Of a stretch of 32,329 nt of DNA, positions 8,029-15,400 are shown piece by piece. This DNA is from Verrucomicrobiota bacterium (lineage in GTDB: Bacteria > Verrucomicrobiota > Verrucomicrobiia > Opitutales > Opitutaceae). The notes below the pieces were generated by a model. It ran no database searches, was not told the DNA's origin, and was given only the letters and a program-made list of their open reading frames with translations. Where the stretch lies: the NCBI GenBank assembly GCA_016209255.1, contig JACQWL010000226.1, positions 1-32,329 on the forward strand. Direction: 5' to 3'. The number at the start of each line of letters is the position of its first letter. Position 1 is the first letter of the stretch. Both the position numbers and the translations under genes were made by a program.

Positions 8029-9774
8029 ATGGCATCGTTTCCGCACCTGGACCCGCGAAATACCAACTCCCTCTGGGCCAGCGTGCTCGTTGAGACGCTG
8101 GTGCGCTCCGGCGTGAAACACGCGGTGGTGTCGCCCGGCTCCCGCTCCGCGCCGCTCACGATGGCGTTGGCGGGCAACGCCGGCCTGGAGGCGATTCCCG
8201 TGCTCGACGAGCGATCGGCCGCGTTCTTTGCCCTCGGGCTGGCGAAACAGCGGATGCAGCCAGTGGTGCTCGTTTGCACCAGCGGGACGGCGGCGGCGAA
8301 TTATTTTCCGGCGGTCGTTGAAGCCCACGAAAGCGCCGTCCCGCTGCTCGTGATCACCGCGGACCGGCCGCCGGAACTGCGGGCGTGCGCGTCCGGCCAG
8401 ACGATCGATCAGCAGAAGCTTTACGGTGGTTACGCGAATTTTTTCCACGAACTCGCCGTGCCGGAGCTGAGCGAGCCGCTGCTGCGCTACCTGCGCCAGA
8501 CGGTGGCGCAGGCTGTGGCGCGCGCGCAGGGGCCGGCCGGCGGGCCGGTGCACCTCAACGCGCCCTTTCGCGACCCGCTGGCGCCGCTGGCCGACGACGG
8601 CGCCGCCGTGAGACTCGCTGCTGCGATCGACTGGGATATGTTTTTTTCCCACCTCGCGCCGGCTGAAGTGGCGCAGTTGGGCGCGAGGTTGCCGCGGATC
8701 TCGCCCGATGTGCACGGGGCGATTGTGGTGGGCCCGGCGCAGCCGGGCGACGTCGAGGAGTTTGTCGCGGCCACGGCCGAAATCGCCCGCCGGCTTGGCT
8801 GGCCGGTGCTGGCCGACGGACTGTCGCCGCTCCGGAATCACGCGGCCCGTTTCCCGCACCTCGTCACGTCCTACGACACCGTGCTGCGGAACGAAAACGC
8901 CGCCGAGCGGCTGAAGCCGGAGGTTGTGCTGTGCCTCGGCGGGTGGCCGGCCAGCAAGGTGCTGCGCGGATGGATCGAAGCGAGCGGGGCGACGGTCTGG
9001 CTGGCGACCGAGCGGGCGGACAATCGCGACGCGTTGCACGGCCGGACGCGCCAACTGTCGATCTCGCTGTCCGCGCTCGCGGCCTTCCTGCCGGTGGCGC
9101 AGGACGTGAATGGCTACGAACGGATGTGGGCGCGTTACGAGCAGCGGGTGCGGCCGGCGCTCGACGCCGGGCTCCTGGCCGAGACGGCGCTTTTCGAACC
9201 GAAGGCGGCGTGGCTGCTCGGGCGGCATCTGCCCGCGGAAACGCCGCTCTTCGTGGCGAATTCGATGCCGGCACGCGACGTCGAGTACGTCTGGCCGGCG
9301 GGCAACCGCGCCATCCGGCCGTTGTGCAACCGCGGCGCCAACGGCATCGATGGCACGCTTTCGACCGCGCTCGGTGTCGCGCATGACGCCGGCCGGCCGG
9401 CGGTTTTGCTGACGGGCGATCTCGCGCTGCTGCACGACACGAATGGCTTTCTGTTGCGCGGCCGGTTGCGCGGTTCGCTGACGATTGTGCTGATCAACAA
9501 TCGCGGCGGAGGAATTTTCGAGCATTTGCCCGTTGCGCAGTTCGAGCCGCCCTTCGAGGAGTTTTTCGCGACGCCGCAGGAGGCGGACTTCGGGCGGCTC
9601 TGCGGAGCCTATGGCGTCGGGCATGTGCTCGTGCGCGACTGGGCGCACTTCACGGAACTGATTTCCACGCTGCCGGCAGCCGGGATGCGCGTGCTCGAAC
9701 TGCGCACGGACCGAAAGCACGACGCGGCGCGCCGGAAGCAGCTGTTTGCGGACGTCGCGGCGGGATTGGGTTAA
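8029..9774 (+). CDS. menD: SEPHCHC synthase (2-succinyl-5-enolpyruvyl-6-hydroxy-3-cyclohexene-1-carboxylate synthase)
   Basis: This 581-aa thiamine-diphosphate enzyme joins isochorismate with the succinic semialdehyde unit from 2-oxoglutarate, the step after MenF. The start ATG 8029 has AGGG about 5 bases upstream. The pyrimidine-binding domain carries VVSPGSRSAPLT and the catalytic Glu61 in VLDERSAAFFALG, then CTSGTAAANYFPAVVEAH and ITADRPPELR. The pyrophosphate-binding domain has the motif GDLALLHDTNG (about residue 463) followed by INNRGGGIFEHLP. Length and motif order are normal for MenD. The product would be used by MenH/MenC, which are not seen in this window. menB lies 11 kb away. Confidence 0.97.
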   Translation: MASFPHLDPRNTNSLWASVLVETLVRSGVKHAVVSPGSRSAPLTMALAGNAGLEAIPVLDERSAAFFALGLAKQRMQPVVLVCTSGTAAANYFPAVVEAHESAVPLLVITADRPPELRACASGQTIDQQKLYGGYANFFHELAVPELSEPLLRYLRQTVAQAVARAQGPAGGPVHLNAPFRDPLAPLADDGAAVRLAAAIDWDMFFSHLAPAEVAQLGARLPRISPDVHGAIVVGPAQPGDVEEFVAATAEIARRLGWPVLADGLSPLRNHAARFPHLVTSYDTVLRNENAAERLKPEVVLCLGGWPASKVLRGWIEASGATVWLATERADNRDALHGRTRQLSISLSALAAFLPVAQDVNGYERMWARYEQRVRPALDAGLLAETALFEPKAAWLLGRHLPAETPLFVANSMPARDVEYVWPAGNRAIRPLCNRGANGIDGTLSTALGVAHDAGRPAVLLTGDLALLHDTNGFLLRGRLRGSLTIVLINNRGGGIFEHLPVAQFEPPFEEFFATPQEADFGRLCGAYGVGHVLVRDWAHFTELISTLPAAGMRVLELRTDRKHDAARRKQLFADVAAGLG

Positions 9775-9800
9775 CAGTTGAGGCGCCGAGGCAGCCCGGG

Positions 9801-9848
9801 AACCGAGCGGGGTCCCCGCCGGATTGATTTCAAACCAAGATTGAAATC
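9801..9848 (+). repeat. Two small hairpins downstream of menD
   Basis: GCGGGGTCCCCGC (9807-9819) is a perfect GC-rich palindrome. It is followed by GATTTCAA (9826-9833) pairing exactly with TTGAAATC (9841-9848) across a 7-base loop. Neither is followed by a T-run, so a Rho-independent terminator is not convincing. They may protect the menD mRNA end or lie in the leader of the next small gene. Confidence 0.35.
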
Positions 9849-9886
9849 GGCGCAGGCGGCTGCAAGGTAAGTGACACCCAGACGCC

Positions 9887-10138
9887 ATGCCCGAACGAAA
9901 TCCAGATCCTACCACGGTCATCCTTGCCGAACTGATGCAGCGACTCGCGGACACCCCTTATATTCCGTTCACCATCGTCATGTCGAACGGCGACCGGCAC
10001 GAAGTGCCCACCGCAGACCATCTGACCATCACGCGACTCTTGCGCCGTGTCGAGTTGGAGACTGACGAGCCGCGTATCATCGGCATCAATCCGCTGCATG
10101 TCGCCACGATCGAGCGCGCCGGCAGACCGGCTGCATGA
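9887..10138 (+). CDS. Small conserved-looking protein of unknown function
   Basis: The 83-aa ORF starts at ATG 9887 (MPERNPDPT) and ends TGA. It has no signal peptide or membrane segment. The middle, IPFTIVMSNGDRHEVPTADH followed by LTITR, and the later IIGINPLHVATIE look like a small beta-rich fold. I recall similar 70-80 aa proteins (PFTIxxSDGRxYxVPHPE...) in Planctomycetes and Verrucomicrobiota, which argues for a real gene, but no function is known to me. It lies alone between menD and the Tat-exported isomerase gene. AAGGTAAG lies somewhat too far upstream to be a clear ribosome-binding site. Confidence 0.6.
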   Translation: MPERNPDPTTVILAELMQRLADTPYIPFTIVMSNGDRHEVPTADHLTITRLLRRVELETDEPRIIGINPLHVATIERAGRPAA

Positions 10139-10512
10139 CGCGGCCTGGCCTTCGCCGCCTCGTGATCGTCATTCAGAGCGGAAAGCGGTAACTCGCGATG
10201 GTCGTCCGGCCGATCTGACGACGGCACTCGCTCGTCACGCGACCTAACGACGCTGTGATCTTGCGGCGGTCGACGCCAAAAAAATAAACCCGGTTGAAGT
10301 CAAGCGCGGCGGTTCATGCGGCAACTGATTCCCCGGTTGCACGGAAGAATTGGGCTCTTCAATTTGCGCAACATGGCGCAAGTTGGGAGGGCATGGCGAA
10401 GAGTAACCTATTGGGTTACTCGACGCCGGCGTCGCCGAAGCAAAGATGTAAATGGGCGTACGCCGCAATCGTTGCATTTCTCGGCCCGACCGGGCACGCT
10501 GCCGCCGTCGCC
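10139..10512. other. Intergenic region with several inverted repeats, likely control region of the next gene
   Basis: No convincing gene is present in these 374 bp. The region holds TTGCGC-AACATG-GCGCAA (10364-10381), GAGTAACC-TATTG-GGTTACTC (10401-10421) and the 10-bp palindrome GGCGTACGCC (10455-10464), all upstream of the ATG at 10513. Their clustering suggests regulator binding sites. I could not identify a confident -35/-10 pair. Confidence 0.4.
10401..10421. promoter_or_regulatory. Perfect 8-5-8 inverted repeat, candidate operator
   Basis: GAGTAACC and GGTTACTC are exact reverse complements separated by TATTG, about 92 bp before the isomerase-like gene. GTAACC...GGTTAC half-sites resemble operators of LacI/GalR-type sugar regulators, though those normally have a tighter spacer. 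No such regulator is encoded in the window. The symmetry is directly visible; the role is inferred. Confidence 0.4.
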
Positions 10513-11535
10513 ATGAAATCAAACCCTGCTTCCTCGACCCAATCATCCCGTCGCCGGTTTCTGACCCAACTCACCGCGATCAGTGCCGCGGTGCCGCTCG
10601 CCCGACTGACGACCGGCGCCAGCGCCGCCGAGCCCAAGAAAAAAACTGGCTCAACCGCGCCGGCGCCGGCCGCCCCCTGGGCCGGGGGGCCGACGGTCAT
10701 ACACGTATTCTCCAAGCCCCTGCACTGGCTCAGCTACGCGGAGACGGCCGCGCTCGCCAAGGAGGCGGGCTACGGTGGCATCGACTACACCGTGCGCGTG
10801 CCGCAGGGCCACGTACTGCCCGAGAAGGTGAAGGAAGATCTGCCGCGCGCCATCGACGCGGCGCGCGCCGCCGGCCTGAAGGTCGAGATGATGACCACCG
10901 AGATCACCAGCGTGCGGGACAAGCATGCCGAGACGGTGTTGCGGACCGCGGCGAAGCTCGGGGTGAAGTATTACCGGACCGGCAATTTCAACTACGACCC
11001 GAAGCTCGGCGTGATGGGCACGCTCGAGAAATTGAAGCCCGCGCTCAAGGAACTCGCGGCGCTCAACCAGAGCCTCGGCCTCCACGGCGCGATCCAGAAT
11101 CACGCCGGCCCCCGCATCGGCGGCGCCCTTTGGGACCTTTACGAACTGCTGCGTGACATCGATCCGCGCGGGCTCGGCGTCCAGTACGACATCCGCCACG
11201 CGCTCGTCGAGGGCGCGCAATCGTGGCCGGTCACGCTCCGGCTGCTCGCGCCGTGGATCAAGTGCACCGACCTGAAGGATTTCAAGTGGGAGCAGGCGCC
11301 GGGCAAGGCGACGATCGAAAACGTGCCGATCGGCGAGGGCGTCGTGCCGTTCGACGCGTATTTCAAGCTGGTCCGCGAACTGAATCTCGCCGGCCCGATG
11401 TCGGTGCACCTCGAGTACCCGCCGTTCGAGCGCTCGCCGATTTCCAACGCGGAGAAGCGCGGGCAATTCCCCGCGTTGATGAGAAAAGACCTCGGGGCCC
11501 TCAAAGGCTACATGGCCAGGCAGGGGATCAGTTGA
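10513..11535 (+). CDS. Tat-exported sugar phosphate isomerase/epimerase-like TIM-barrel protein
   Basis: ATG 10513 (MKSNPASSTQ) gives 340 aa; the longer track ORF has no sensible N-terminus. The N-terminus carries a twin-arginine signal (SSRRRFLTQL, then a short hydrophobic run to GASAAE), so the protein is probably exported folded. A Pro/Ala linker leads to a xylose isomerase-like/AP endonuclease 2 TIM barrel: VFSKPLHWLSYAETAALAKE, GYGGIDYTVR, KVEMMTTEI, GVKYYRTGNFNY, LHGAIQNHAG, GVQYDIRHA, WIKCTDLKDF, MSVHLEYP. The GLHxxIQNH, D(I)RH and HLEY residues fit the metal-binding positions. Such exported members are common in Opitutaceae and Planctomycetes; the substrate is unknown. A palindromic upstream region suggests its own regulation. 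Confidence 0.85.
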   Translation: MKSNPASSTQSSRRRFLTQLTAISAAVPLARLTTGASAAEPKKKTGSTAPAPAAPWAGGPTVIHVFSKPLHWLSYAETAALAKEAGYGGIDYTVRVPQGHVLPEKVKEDLPRAIDAARAAGLKVEMMTTEITSVRDKHAETVLRTAAKLGVKYYRTGNFNYDPKLGVMGTLEKLKPALKELAALNQSLGLHGAIQNHAGPRIGGALWDLYELLRDIDPRGLGVQYDIRHALVEGAQSWPVTLRLLAPWIKCTDLKDFKWEQAPGKATIENVPIGEGVVPFDAYFKLVRELNLAGPMSVHLEYPPFERSPISNAEKRGQFPALMRKDLGALKGYMARQGIS

Positions 11536-11581
11536 AGTCCAGCGGCGGCGGACAGAAATCTGGTTTGTCGGCGGGCGGAGT

Positions 11582-11767
11582 TTATAGATCCACCTTCAGC
11601 GTGGCGACGCTCCGCCCGTCGGTCGATGGGACATTCTTGATCATCTTCTGGCGCGAACCCTCGCCCACTTTGAGGATGTAAGTGCCAGCTTGGAACACCT
11701 TCGGTCGGAAGCTGCGGCCCTTGATGCGCAGTTGTTCAGGCCGCGGTGGATGGCGAAAGGTGGAAGC
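11582..11767 (-). pseudogene. C-terminal remnant of an exported phosphoesterase/hydrolase-like gene
   Basis: These 61 codons plus TAA on the minus strand read PEQLRIKGRSFRPKVFQAGT, then YILKVGEGSRQKMIKNVPS and ATLKVDL before the stop. The word RIKGxSFRPKVFxAGTY(T)xxVGE is, as I recall, the conserved tail of PhoD-like or related exported hydrolases in Verrucomicrobiota/Planctomycetes. No start codon or catalytic part exists: the sequence immediately upstream is the stop codon and 3' end of the GT39-like gene, in the same frame. The simplest reading is that a rearrangement placed the glycan genes against the end of an older gene and deleted its front part. The tail is too coherent to be noise; the exact family is uncertain. 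Confidence 0.55.
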
Positions 11768-13333
11768 CTATTCCAGGCGCCAGATTCCGATGTTGCCGGC
11801 GGCAGCGATTTTCTTCCACGCACCCGGGCACCGCTTCCGGATCGCGTCCTCCTCCTCAATATCGAAAAGCGCGGCGTAAATCGGCCGGCCTGCCTTGCGC
11901 GCCAGCGCCTCATACCGGGCAAACTCCGCCGGCTCGACCGAGTCGAACAGCAGCGTGGGCAAATCGGTGTAGTAGTAAATCGACCCACTGACGTTGCAGC
12001 TCAAGATGAGGGCATTGGGGGGAACACGCTCCCGCACCAGCCGCGCCGCCTCCGCGTAGGCGCGCTCGTATCCCGGCACGTACAAGGCGTGCAGGCTTCG
12101 GGTCCAATACCAGGAGTTGCCCAGCGCCCACAGCGTGAAAACGAGCGCGACGACGGGACGAAAGGCCCGCGGCCAGCGCGCACCCGGGCCCCGTGCCATC
12201 GCCTCCACGCCAAGGAGCGCTCCGAGAATCAACGCGGGCAGCGCCGGCAGGATGTAGCGGAGGTACGTCCAGTCGTCGTGCGAATAAGCGCAGAAAAGAT
12301 AAAGCCCGACGATGGCAACGGTCACGAGGCCCAGCCCGAGCAGCTCGCGGCCACGGGTCCGGCGGTCCGCGAGCGCCGCCAACGGCAACGCCAGCACCAC
12401 CGGCGGCAGAAACAGCGCGAGCCATTTCGCGAAATGGAGCGCCGTCGGCGCGCCGTATTCGAGCGCGAAGTCGGTGAAGATGTCTCCGTAGCCGGAGCGC
12501 AACGCGCCGCCGTAAAGGTAATGATTGTAAAGTCCGAGCCAGAGGGCGCCAGGAACTCCGCCGAGGATGAAGCACCCGAGCCGCCGCACGTCGAATCCCA
12601 GCACCACGACCAGCGCGGGCGCGAGCAGCGCATTCGTTGGGCGCACGAGTACGGCGATCGCCAGCGCGGCGCCGCACGCCACCGCCCAGCGATGCGACGC
12701 ACGGCCACGCAGCGCAAAGAACAGCGCGGCCAGCGCCCACGTCGTCGCCAGCGTGTCGCTCAGGGTCTGAACCGACGCGTAAATGAAAACCGGGAAAACG
12801 GCCAGCATCGCGGCGGCCGCCCCGGCCAGCCCGAAATGCAGGCCCAGCGCGCGTGCCGTCCGGTAACACAGCCACACCGCCGCCACCGCGGCGAGCAATT
12901 GCACGACAAACGGCCCGATCTGCCAGCCCAGCAGCCGGCCGCCCAATGCGAGGTGCAGGGGAAATCCGGACGGATACGCCGGCGCCAGGTCCCGATGACC
13001 GGAGAAGCTGCAGAAACCCGCCGGCGAGAAATGGCTCCGTTTCAATTCAAGCCCGGCGAACTCGCTCGGAACGCGCAGTGCGGCGCGGACTTTGCCCGCC
13101 GCAAACAGCCGCGCGCTGTTGAGATATCCGGAGGAATCGGACCCACCCGCGACCGCGCTCATGTTCGCCGCCAAAAACATGGTGTACCCAGCCAGCGCGG
13201 CCAGGGCCAGCCGCACGAACCAGCGCGGCGCCGGCGGACGCGTCGGCGCGCTCGCGCCGGCTTCGGCCGGCCCCGGCGCCTTGACGGGGGGGAAAGGCGA
13301 TTCCCCGGCGAAGGGCGGGTCGGGTGGTGACAT
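11768..13333 (-). CDS. Polytopic GT39/ArnT-like glycosyltransferase (copy 1)
   Basis: ATG 13333 (MSPPDPPFAGESP) gives 521 aa; the track ORF upstream of it runs through the methyltransferase in another frame. After a Pro/Ala-rich cytoplasmic start the protein has about ten transmembrane helices. The first is followed by the periplasmic motif GGSDSSGYLNSARLFAAGKV, equivalent to the catalytic-loop Asp region of GT39/ArnT/PMT enzymes. Further family-like features are APAYPSGFPLHLALGG, VRPTNALLAP and LRYILPALPALILG. A soluble C-terminal domain ends GIWRLE. These C-type enzymes move a sugar from a polyprenyl-phosphate carrier to a surface acceptor. It is a clear paralogue of the gene at 15401-16930, roughly half identical by eye. 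It is last in the operon, 50 bp after the methyltransferase. Confidence 0.8.
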   Translation of the reverse strand: MSPPDPPFAGESPFPPVKAPGPAEAGASAPTRPPAPRWFVRLALAALAGYTMFLAANMSAVAGGSDSSGYLNSARLFAAGKVRAALRVPSEFAGLELKRSHFSPAGFCSFSGHRDLAPAYPSGFPLHLALGGRLLGWQIGPFVVQLLAAVAAVWLCYRTARALGLHFGLAGAAAAMLAVFPVFIYASVQTLSDTLATTWALAALFFALRGRASHRWAVACGAALAIAVLVRPTNALLAPALVVVLGFDVRRLGCFILGGVPGALWLGLYNHYLYGGALRSGYGDIFTDFALEYGAPTALHFAKWLALFLPPVVLALPLAALADRRTRGRELLGLGLVTVAIVGLYLFCAYSHDDWTYLRYILPALPALILGALLGVEAMARGPGARWPRAFRPVVALVFTLWALGNSWYWTRSLHALYVPGYERAYAEAARLVRERVPPNALILSCNVSGSIYYYTDLPTLLFDSVEPAEFARYEALARKAGRPIYAALFDIEEEDAIRKRCPGAWKKIAAAGNIGIWRLE

Positions 13334-13383
13334 GGGGAGCGCAGCGTGGCGTAGGGCCTCGCCCGGTACGGGCGGCGGCACGC

Positions 13384-14100
13384 CTATGTCGCGATCGGCT
13401 GCTGAAGGACCACGAGATATTGCCCGCCGAGCGGCAGGTGGCGAAGCCATTTTTCGGCGCCCCGGCAGGCGCGCAGGGCGTTGGGAAAATAAAAATGAAA
13501 GGTGGTTTCCACCCAGTTGCCGCCCGCTTCCTCGCCGAGCCGGCGCGCGGCGCCGGGCTGGAGCGTGATGGCGTCGCGATCGAAGGGAATGCGCGACATC
13601 ACCCAGCGCGTGCCGGGATTGAAAGGGTTGTTTTCCCAGAAGAACCAGCAGCCGCCCGGACGCAGCAGGCGCATGATTCGCCGGGCCGCGTCGAGGCGGA
13701 GCGGTGGCGGGATGTGGTGAAACACGCCGTTGCAGTAAACCGCGTCGACCTGGTTCGCCCTCGCGGCGGATTCGGGGGCGTCCGGCGTTGACCACTCGAT
13801 GGCGAGGCCGTGCCGGCGGCGGGCCTCCGTGAGCGATGCGGTGGAAGGATCGAGCCCGATCAAGCGCGGCGCGCCAATCACCTCGCCGAGCAACGGCAGC
13901 GTGTCACCCGTGCCGCAACCGTAATCGCATACGGACCCGATCCGAAGCCCGATGCGCCGGCTGGCGTCCCGCATGATCTCGACGCGGCGGCGGGCGTAAA
14001 AATCGCGCGACTCGCCCGTCAGGCGGAGACCGCGATTGAGCGCCCCCTCGTAATCGCCGGCATAGGCATCGAAGGACGGCTTTTCCGGTGCGGCGCTCAT
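13384..14100 (-). CDS. Class I SAM-dependent methyltransferase
   Basis: The 238-aa protein starts at ATG 14100, which overlaps the GT2 stop in ATGA, so translation is probably coupled. The Rossmann-fold SAM site is visible: motif I VCDYGCGTGDTLPLLGEVIG, the acidic end of strand 2 (LIGLDPSTAS), VDAVYCNGVFHHIPPP and LLRPGGCWFFWENNPFNPG. There is no signal peptide or membrane helix. The fold matches Methyltransf_11/25-type enzymes; the acceptor cannot be read from sequence. Its place inside a glycosyltransferase operon suggests methylation of a sugar or lipid-linked glycan precursor. The track ORF that extends it N-terminally is only the shadow of the GT2 gene. Confidence 0.85.
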   Translation of the reverse strand: MSAAPEKPSFDAYAGDYEGALNRGLRLTGESRDFYARRRVEIMRDASRRIGLRIGSVCDYGCGTGDTLPLLGEVIGAPRLIGLDPSTASLTEARRRHGLAIEWSTPDAPESAARANQVDAVYCNGVFHHIPPPLRLDAARRIMRLLRPGGCWFFWENNPFNPGTRWVMSRIPFDRDAITLQPGAARRLGEEAGGNWVETTFHFYFPNALRACRGAEKWLRHLPLGGQYLVVLQQPIAT

Positions 14101-15290
14101 TTTCGCTCGAGGCTGGTGAGGCTGATCACGAAGCTGCCGAAAAACGTCTGGGCGGCGAGCGCGGTGAGGAGCAGGCCGGGCACCACGCGGCGGAGCGTGA
14201 TGGCGTAGGGAAGCTCGCCGTAATGCAGCCCCCGCCACGTCCAGAAAACGTGGCCAATGAGCAGGCCGCCGGCGATCGTGGCGACGAGGCTCAGCAGCAG
14301 CGCGCGCTCCAGCGTGAAGACGCGATAGAATTTTTCGAGAAAGGGCGACGCCGGGGCGAGATTTTCGCGCCAGGCGAAGGTCCGGGCAAAAAGCGCCAGC
14401 ATCAAGCCCTGGTAGCCGAGGAGGATCAGCACGACCGCGACGAGCAACGTATGCGGGCCGAGCGTGGCCGGGCCGAGCTTCACGCCAAACCAGGCGAGGA
14501 GGCCGGCCACCAGGCCGAACGCGAGCAGGGCGGCACTGGGAAAGAGATGCAGCCAGCGGGGGGAATAGAGCAGGAACAACCGGAGGGTGCGCCACCCGTC
14601 GTGAAATGTCCGCAGATGGGAGCCGGCGCCATCCCGGCCGTCGCGATGCAGGGTGATGGGAATCTCGGCGAGCCGCACGCGATGCAAGGCGGCTTTGATG
14701 ATCATTTCGGTCGCGAACTCCATGCCGGTGCACCGCTGGTCCATCCGCGCGGCGAAATCCCGGGTGAATCCGCGCAGCCCGCAATAAATGTCGTTCAGGC
14801 CCGTGCGGAAGAAAAGCCGCGCCAGGAGCGAAAGCGCGGGGTTTCCGATCCATCGGTGCGACCAGGGCATCGCACCGGGGGCGACGGTGCCGCCGCCGCG
14901 CGGCAGCCGGCAGCCCTGCACGAGATCGAAGCCCTCGCGCAGCTTGACGACGAAACGCGGCACGTCGCTGAAATCGTAGCTCGCGTCCGCATCCCCCATG
15001 ATCACAAAGCGGCCTCGGGCCGCCGCGATGCCCGCCATGAGCGCGCTCCCGTAGCCGCGCCGGGCCACGTTGACGATCCGGGCGCCGGCAGCCGTGGCCC
15101 GCTCGCACGAAGCATCGCGGCTGCCATTGTCGGCGACGACGACCTCGCCCGCCAGGCCCGCCGCTCGCATGGTCGCAATCGCGGACGCGACGCAGCCGCC
15201 GACGGTTTTTTCCTCGTTTAAACAGGGAATGACGACCGTGACTTCGAGATTATCGGCGGAATCCTCGGTGGGCGAGGTAGGGGATGTCAT
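14097..15290 (-). CDS. Family 2 glycosyltransferase, DPM1/GtrB-like with C-terminal membrane helices
   Basis: ATG 15290 (MTSPTSPTEDS) gives 397 aa; the track start at 15404 is a TTG overlapping the upstream stop and gives an unconserved extension. The cytoplasmic GT-A domain shows VTVVIPCLNEEKTVGGCV, EVVVADNGSRDAS, YGSALMAGIAAARG and the metal-binding GDADASYDF, followed by QGCRLPRGG and YCGLRGFTRDF. The C-terminal third has about four hydrophobic helices. The architecture matches transferases that load a sugar onto polyprenyl phosphate. The lipid-linked sugar would be a natural donor for the two GT39-like enzymes on either side. The stop overlaps the methyltransferase ATG by 4 bp. Confidence 0.88.
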   Translation of the reverse strand: MTSPTSPTEDSADNLEVTVVIPCLNEEKTVGGCVASAIATMRAAGLAGEVVVADNGSRDASCERATAAGARIVNVARRGYGSALMAGIAAARGRFVIMGDADASYDFSDVPRFVVKLREGFDLVQGCRLPRGGGTVAPGAMPWSHRWIGNPALSLLARLFFRTGLNDIYCGLRGFTRDFAARMDQRCTGMEFATEMIIKAALHRVRLAEIPITLHRDGRDGAGSHLRTFHDGWRTLRLFLLYSPRWLHLFPSAALLAFGLVAGLLAWFGVKLGPATLGPHTLLVAVVLILLGYQGLMLALFARTFAWRENLAPASPFLEKFYRVFTLERALLLSLVATIAGGLLIGHVFWTWRGLHYGELPYAITLRRVVPGLLLTALAAQTFFGSFVISLTSLERK

Positions 15291-15400
15291 CGTTGAAAAA
15301 GCGAGGCGGCGGTGCGCTCGCGCCGGGTCGTAAGCAAGAGTCGGAGGAGGCAGATCGGCGTTCGGATGGAGTGCAGCGTGCGCGGTTGCGTGAACAGGCT

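Noticed and set aside
6199-9954. The 1251-aa minus-strand ORF opposite metG, menF and menD.
   Set aside because: It is an antisense shadow of clear genes in GC-rich DNA; its translation is low-complexity, rich in Arg and His, with no domain pattern.
10267-10293. The 10294-11535 ORF as a longer protein starting upstream of the Tat signal.
   Set aside because: The extra 73 residues are unconserved in appearance, contain the palindromes, and would bury the twin-arginine signal inside the protein.
11690-13330. Long plus-strand ORFs opposite the glycan operon (546, 574 and 377 aa).
   Set aside because: They are opposite well-supported membrane and GT2 genes, and their translations are Arg/Gln/Gly-rich without recognisable motifs.
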